Origin: Streptomyces sp. P3
GTDB taxonomy: Bacteria > Actinomycetota > Actinomycetes > Streptomycetales > Streptomycetaceae
Reading direction: 5' to 3'
Assembly (NCBI RefSeq): GCF_003032475.1
Contig: NZ_CP028369.1
Span: 1,426,001-1,490,000, forward strand
Length of the DNA: 64,000 nt
Of this stretch, positions 62,429 to 64,000 are shown one piece after another. The stretch's first letter is position 1. Each line of letters starts with the position of its first letter. The notes under the pieces were generated by a model. It was given only the letters and a program-made list of their open reading frames with translations. It ran no database searches and was not told the DNA's origin. The translations under genes were made by a program, and so were the position numbers.

Positions 62429-63127
62429 TCACAGCCGCATCGGCTCCTCGCCGGAGAGCACCGCGTTCCTGCGCGCCAGCACGTCAGGCACCTGGCCGTA
62501 CTTCTCGTGCCGGTCGGCCATCTCCGGTGAGACGTGCCGCATCAACGTCAGCGCGGTCTCCAGGTCCCGCTGCAGATGCCGCTGGAAGACGGACTCATGG
62601 TGCGCGATGCGGTTCCGCAGCGTGAGCATGAACTGGAACTTGGTGTACAGGTCGTCCCGACCACCGCGGTGCTCCAGGAACACATGACGGAGTGAAGAGT
62701 TCCAGTACTTCATCTCGTAGTTGTCACGGCCACCACGCCCGAGCAGGCTGACCCAGAACCCGAAGGAAAGCTGCGCGACGATGTCGCACGGACCGAACGG
62801 GCGGTACGGTCGCCTGCCCTCCAAGGTCTCGCGCGCCCCGTCCAGCATGTCCAGCCCCTTGTGGTTGGGCCGAGCCTTCGGAACGTCCCACCACGCCTCT
62901 TGACCGTGCTTGCCCACGAGCTGACGGTGGAGCCGGTTGCGCAGGCTCACCTCAAGGTCGCGCAGGGGGCTCTGCAGAGCGCGGGCCACCTCCGAGTCCC
63001 AGGCGTACAGCCGCAGTGCGCGCCTACGGTCACCTCCGCACTTGTGCAGGAACGGCTGGAACCGCTCCTGAGAGATGGCCGCGATTAACCCGTCGTCCTC
63101 GTTCGCCCCACGATCACTCAGCGTCAT
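62429..63127 (-). CDS. Abi-family (Abi_2/AbiD-AbiF-like) HEPN protein
   Basis: A 232-residue Abi_2-family protein. The HEPN ribonuclease motif R-N-x3-H is seen in LRNRIAHHESV (about residues 169-179), and the N-terminal SLRNRLHRQLV is a second R-N-x3-x set. Such proteins cleave RNA and stop growth after phage attack. Start ATG 63127, with AAAGGA six bases ahead. Codon 14 is TTA (63086-63088), the only one I noticed in the insert. The protein is the first gene of the defence operon, 4 bp from the methylase frame. Confidence 0.85.
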   Translation of the reverse strand: MTLSDRGANEDDGLIAAISQERFQPFLHKCGGDRRRALRLYAWDSEVARALQSPLRDLEVSLRNRLHRQLVGKHGQEAWWDVPKARPNHKGLDMLDGARETLEGRRPYRPFGPCDIVAQLSFGFWVSLLGRGGRDNYEMKYWNSSLRHVFLEHRGGRDDLYTKFQFMLTLRNRIAHHESVFQRHLQRDLETALTLMRHVSPEMADRHEKYGQVPDVLARRNAVLSGEEPMRL

Positions 63128-63327
63128 CACGCGTCCTTTCGCCCGTGACCCGCCCGTGGTAGGGTCTGTCGAGTAAGCCTTGGATCACTGTCACTGCATC
63201 GCATACAGCCCTTGGCAGTGCTTGGTTGTGGCCCCCGAGTCCGCCCGCCCAGTTCAGGCGGACTCGGGGGCACAGCTGCCTCTGAGGCAGGGCGGCTCGG
63301 AGTCCGCATCGCATCGACCGGCCCCCA
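63128..63327 (-). ncRNA. Structured leader / candidate ncRNA of the Abi operon
   Basis: About 200 nt between the predicted start of transcription (near 63327) and the Abi ATG, no open frame. Three stems can be read on the minus strand: a 15-bp perfect stem (63271-63257 with 63245-63231, loop 11), a 5-bp stem (63290-63276) and a 6-bp stem (63220-63215 with 63197-63192). GCGGACTC at 63307-63300 copies part of the long stem's 3' arm, so it can pair with the 5' arm instead. Abi_2/abiF-linked RNA motifs are known; whether this is one was not tested. Confidence 0.5.
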
Positions 63328-63333
63328 CTAATC

Positions 63334-63362
63334 ACAGTAGTAGTCGCGGGATCCCAGGTCAA
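63334..63362 (-). promoter_or_regulatory. Promoter of the Abi/methylase/hsd operon
   Basis: On the minus strand, TTGACC at 63362-63357 (-35) is followed after exactly 17 bp by TACTGT at 63339-63334 (-10), an almost ideal vegetative (HrdB-type) promoter. The predicted start is near 63327, after the terminator that ends the hemD unit and before the structured leader. Confidence 0.7.
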
Positions 63363-63436
63363 CGTTTTACAGATACCTACTTGTGAGAAGCACCCTTCTC
63401 AGAAGGAGCTGGCGTTCAAGTACACCAGTGAAAACA

Positions 63437-63477
63437 CGTGCGCCCTGCCTCTCCAGCGCGGAGAGGCAGGGCGCACG
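63437..63477. terminator. 17-bp perfect-stem terminator after the hemD unit
   Basis: C plus GTGCGCCCTGCCTCTC (63437-63453) pairs perfectly with GAGAGGCAGGGCGCAC plus G (63461-63477) around a 7-nt loop. It stands 30 bp downstream of the hemD-type stop (63508) and separates that operon from the Abi promoter. Confidence 0.9.
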
Positions 63478-63507
63478 GCCTGTCTGGACAGCGAACGGCG
63501 CAAGCAG

Positions 63508-64000
63508 CTACGTGGCCCGCCGCCTGCGCGCCCCCGGCCGCCGCTCGCTCGGGCGGCTGACCGGGTCGCCGGCCTCCTGGGCCGCCGCGCGCCGGCGCAG
63601 GCCGAAGTCGGCCAGCGCCTCGGCGAGCTTGTGCACCGACGGCTCGGGAGCCATCACGTCGACCCTCAGCCCGTGCTCCTCGGCCGTCTTGGCGGTCGCC
63701 GGGCCGATGCACGCGATGACGGTGACGTTGTGCGGCTTGCCCGCGATACCCACCAGGTTGCGCACGGTGGACGACGACGTGAAGAGCACGGCGTCGAAAC
63801 CGCCGCCCTTGATCGCCTCGCGTGTCTCCGCCGGCGGCGGAGAGGCCCGCACGGTCCGGTAGGCGGTGACGTCGTCGACCTCCCAGCCCAGCTCGATGAG
63901 CCCGGCCACCAGGGTCTCGGTGGCGATGTCGGCGCGCGGCAGGAACACCCGGTCGATCGGGTCGAAGACCGGGTCGTAGGGCGGCCAGTCCTCGAGGAGC
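63508..64000 (-). CDS. hemD: Uroporphyrinogen-III synthase (HemD-type, C-terminal part; runs off the window)
   Basis: The last 163 codons of a gene that continues right of the window. The sequence matches the C-terminal half of HemD: VFLPRADIATETLVAGLIELGWEVDDVTAYRTV, DAVLFTSSSTVRNLVGIAG and ACIGPATAKTAEEHGLRVDV. It closes hydroxymethylbilane to uroporphyrinogen III. In Streptomyces it is commonly fused to an N-terminal uroporphyrinogen-III methyltransferase; that part is not visible here. The tail after about 63580 is Arg-rich. Its stop is followed by a strong terminator. Confidence 0.9.
   Translation of the reverse strand, partial: LLEDWPPYDPVFDPIDRVFLPRADIATETLVAGLIELGWEVDDVTAYRTVRASPPPAETREAIKGGGFDAVLFTSSSTVRNLVGIAGKPHNVTVIACIGPATAKTAEEHGLRVDVMAPEPSVHKLAEALADFGLRRRAAAQEAGDPVSRPSERRPGARRRRAT

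Noticed and set aside
63274..63292. Shared 'ctgcctct' words as an attachment site for the island
   Set aside because: The same 8-mer recurs only inside hairpins near 63.28 and 63.45 kb and has no partner at the hemB end.
50650..63500. Integrative element or prophage
   Set aside because: No integrase, relaxase, tRNA or att-like repeat was found; the content is defence and regulator genes only.

Overview
The window is a high-G+C actinobacterial chromosome segment and is almost certainly from a Streptomyces. The evidence is very GC-rich third codon positions, frequent GTG starts, futalosine-pathway menaquinone genes, System II cytochrome c maturation genes, DUF397/DUF5753 regulator pairs, DUF574 and DUF2637 proteins, and a sugar ABC importer with no ATPase of its own. 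No rRNA, tRNA, CRISPR array, integrase or transposase was recognised.

Layout. Positions 1-3.9 kb hold menaquinone genes: the start of mqnE, an Lrp regulator, a UbiX-type flavin prenyltransferase, mqnP and mqnL. Positions 3.9-9.3 kb are mixed: small membrane proteins, a DUF5753/DUF397 pair, gene remnants, a deaminase/2OG-oxygenase pair and a repeat-bearing lipoprotein. Positions 9.5-13.7 kb are a cytochrome c maturation operon (resA-ccdA-resB-ccsB). A polysaccharide-deacetylase-like lipoprotein, a histidine phosphatase and hemL follow. Positions 18.4-24.4 kb form a sugar locus: a GH32-like glycosidase divergent from a LacI regulator, then a binding protein and two permeases. Positions 24.5-34.1 kb carry a DUF574 methyltransferase, a large PAS/GAF/SpoIIE phosphatase, a two-component system, an LLM oxidoreductase/FMN reductase pair, a TIGR03086 protein and an AraC regulator. 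Positions 34.2-49.7 kb hold a His-rich DUF1980-type protein with its permease, an SDR, two paralogous lipoproteins, a phosphatase-GNAT fusion, RtcB, DUF3558 lipoproteins, a DUF2637 protein and the divergent lysS/argS pair.

The most interesting part is 50.7-63.5 kb. hemB (49657-50649) and the hemD-type gene (63508 to the window end) lie in the same direction, and in Streptomyces they normally sit side by side. Here about 12.9 kb of accessory DNA separates them. It carries an abaA/whiJ-like regulator set and a compact five-gene minus-strand defence operon: an Abi-family HEPN protein, a stand-alone methylase with fused DNA-binding and specificity-like parts, and then hsdM, hsdS and hsdR. The operon starts from a well-formed promoter. 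Its roughly 200-nt leader is predicted to be highly structured with mutually exclusive pairings, and the Abi gene carries a TTA (bldA-type) codon near its start. I read this as a candidate RNA-controlled, possibly developmentally gated, abortive-infection module built into a type I restriction-modification operon.

Start codons were chosen from ribosome-binding sites, overlaps with neighbours and family lengths. Functions come from recognising motifs and families by eye; no database search was run.
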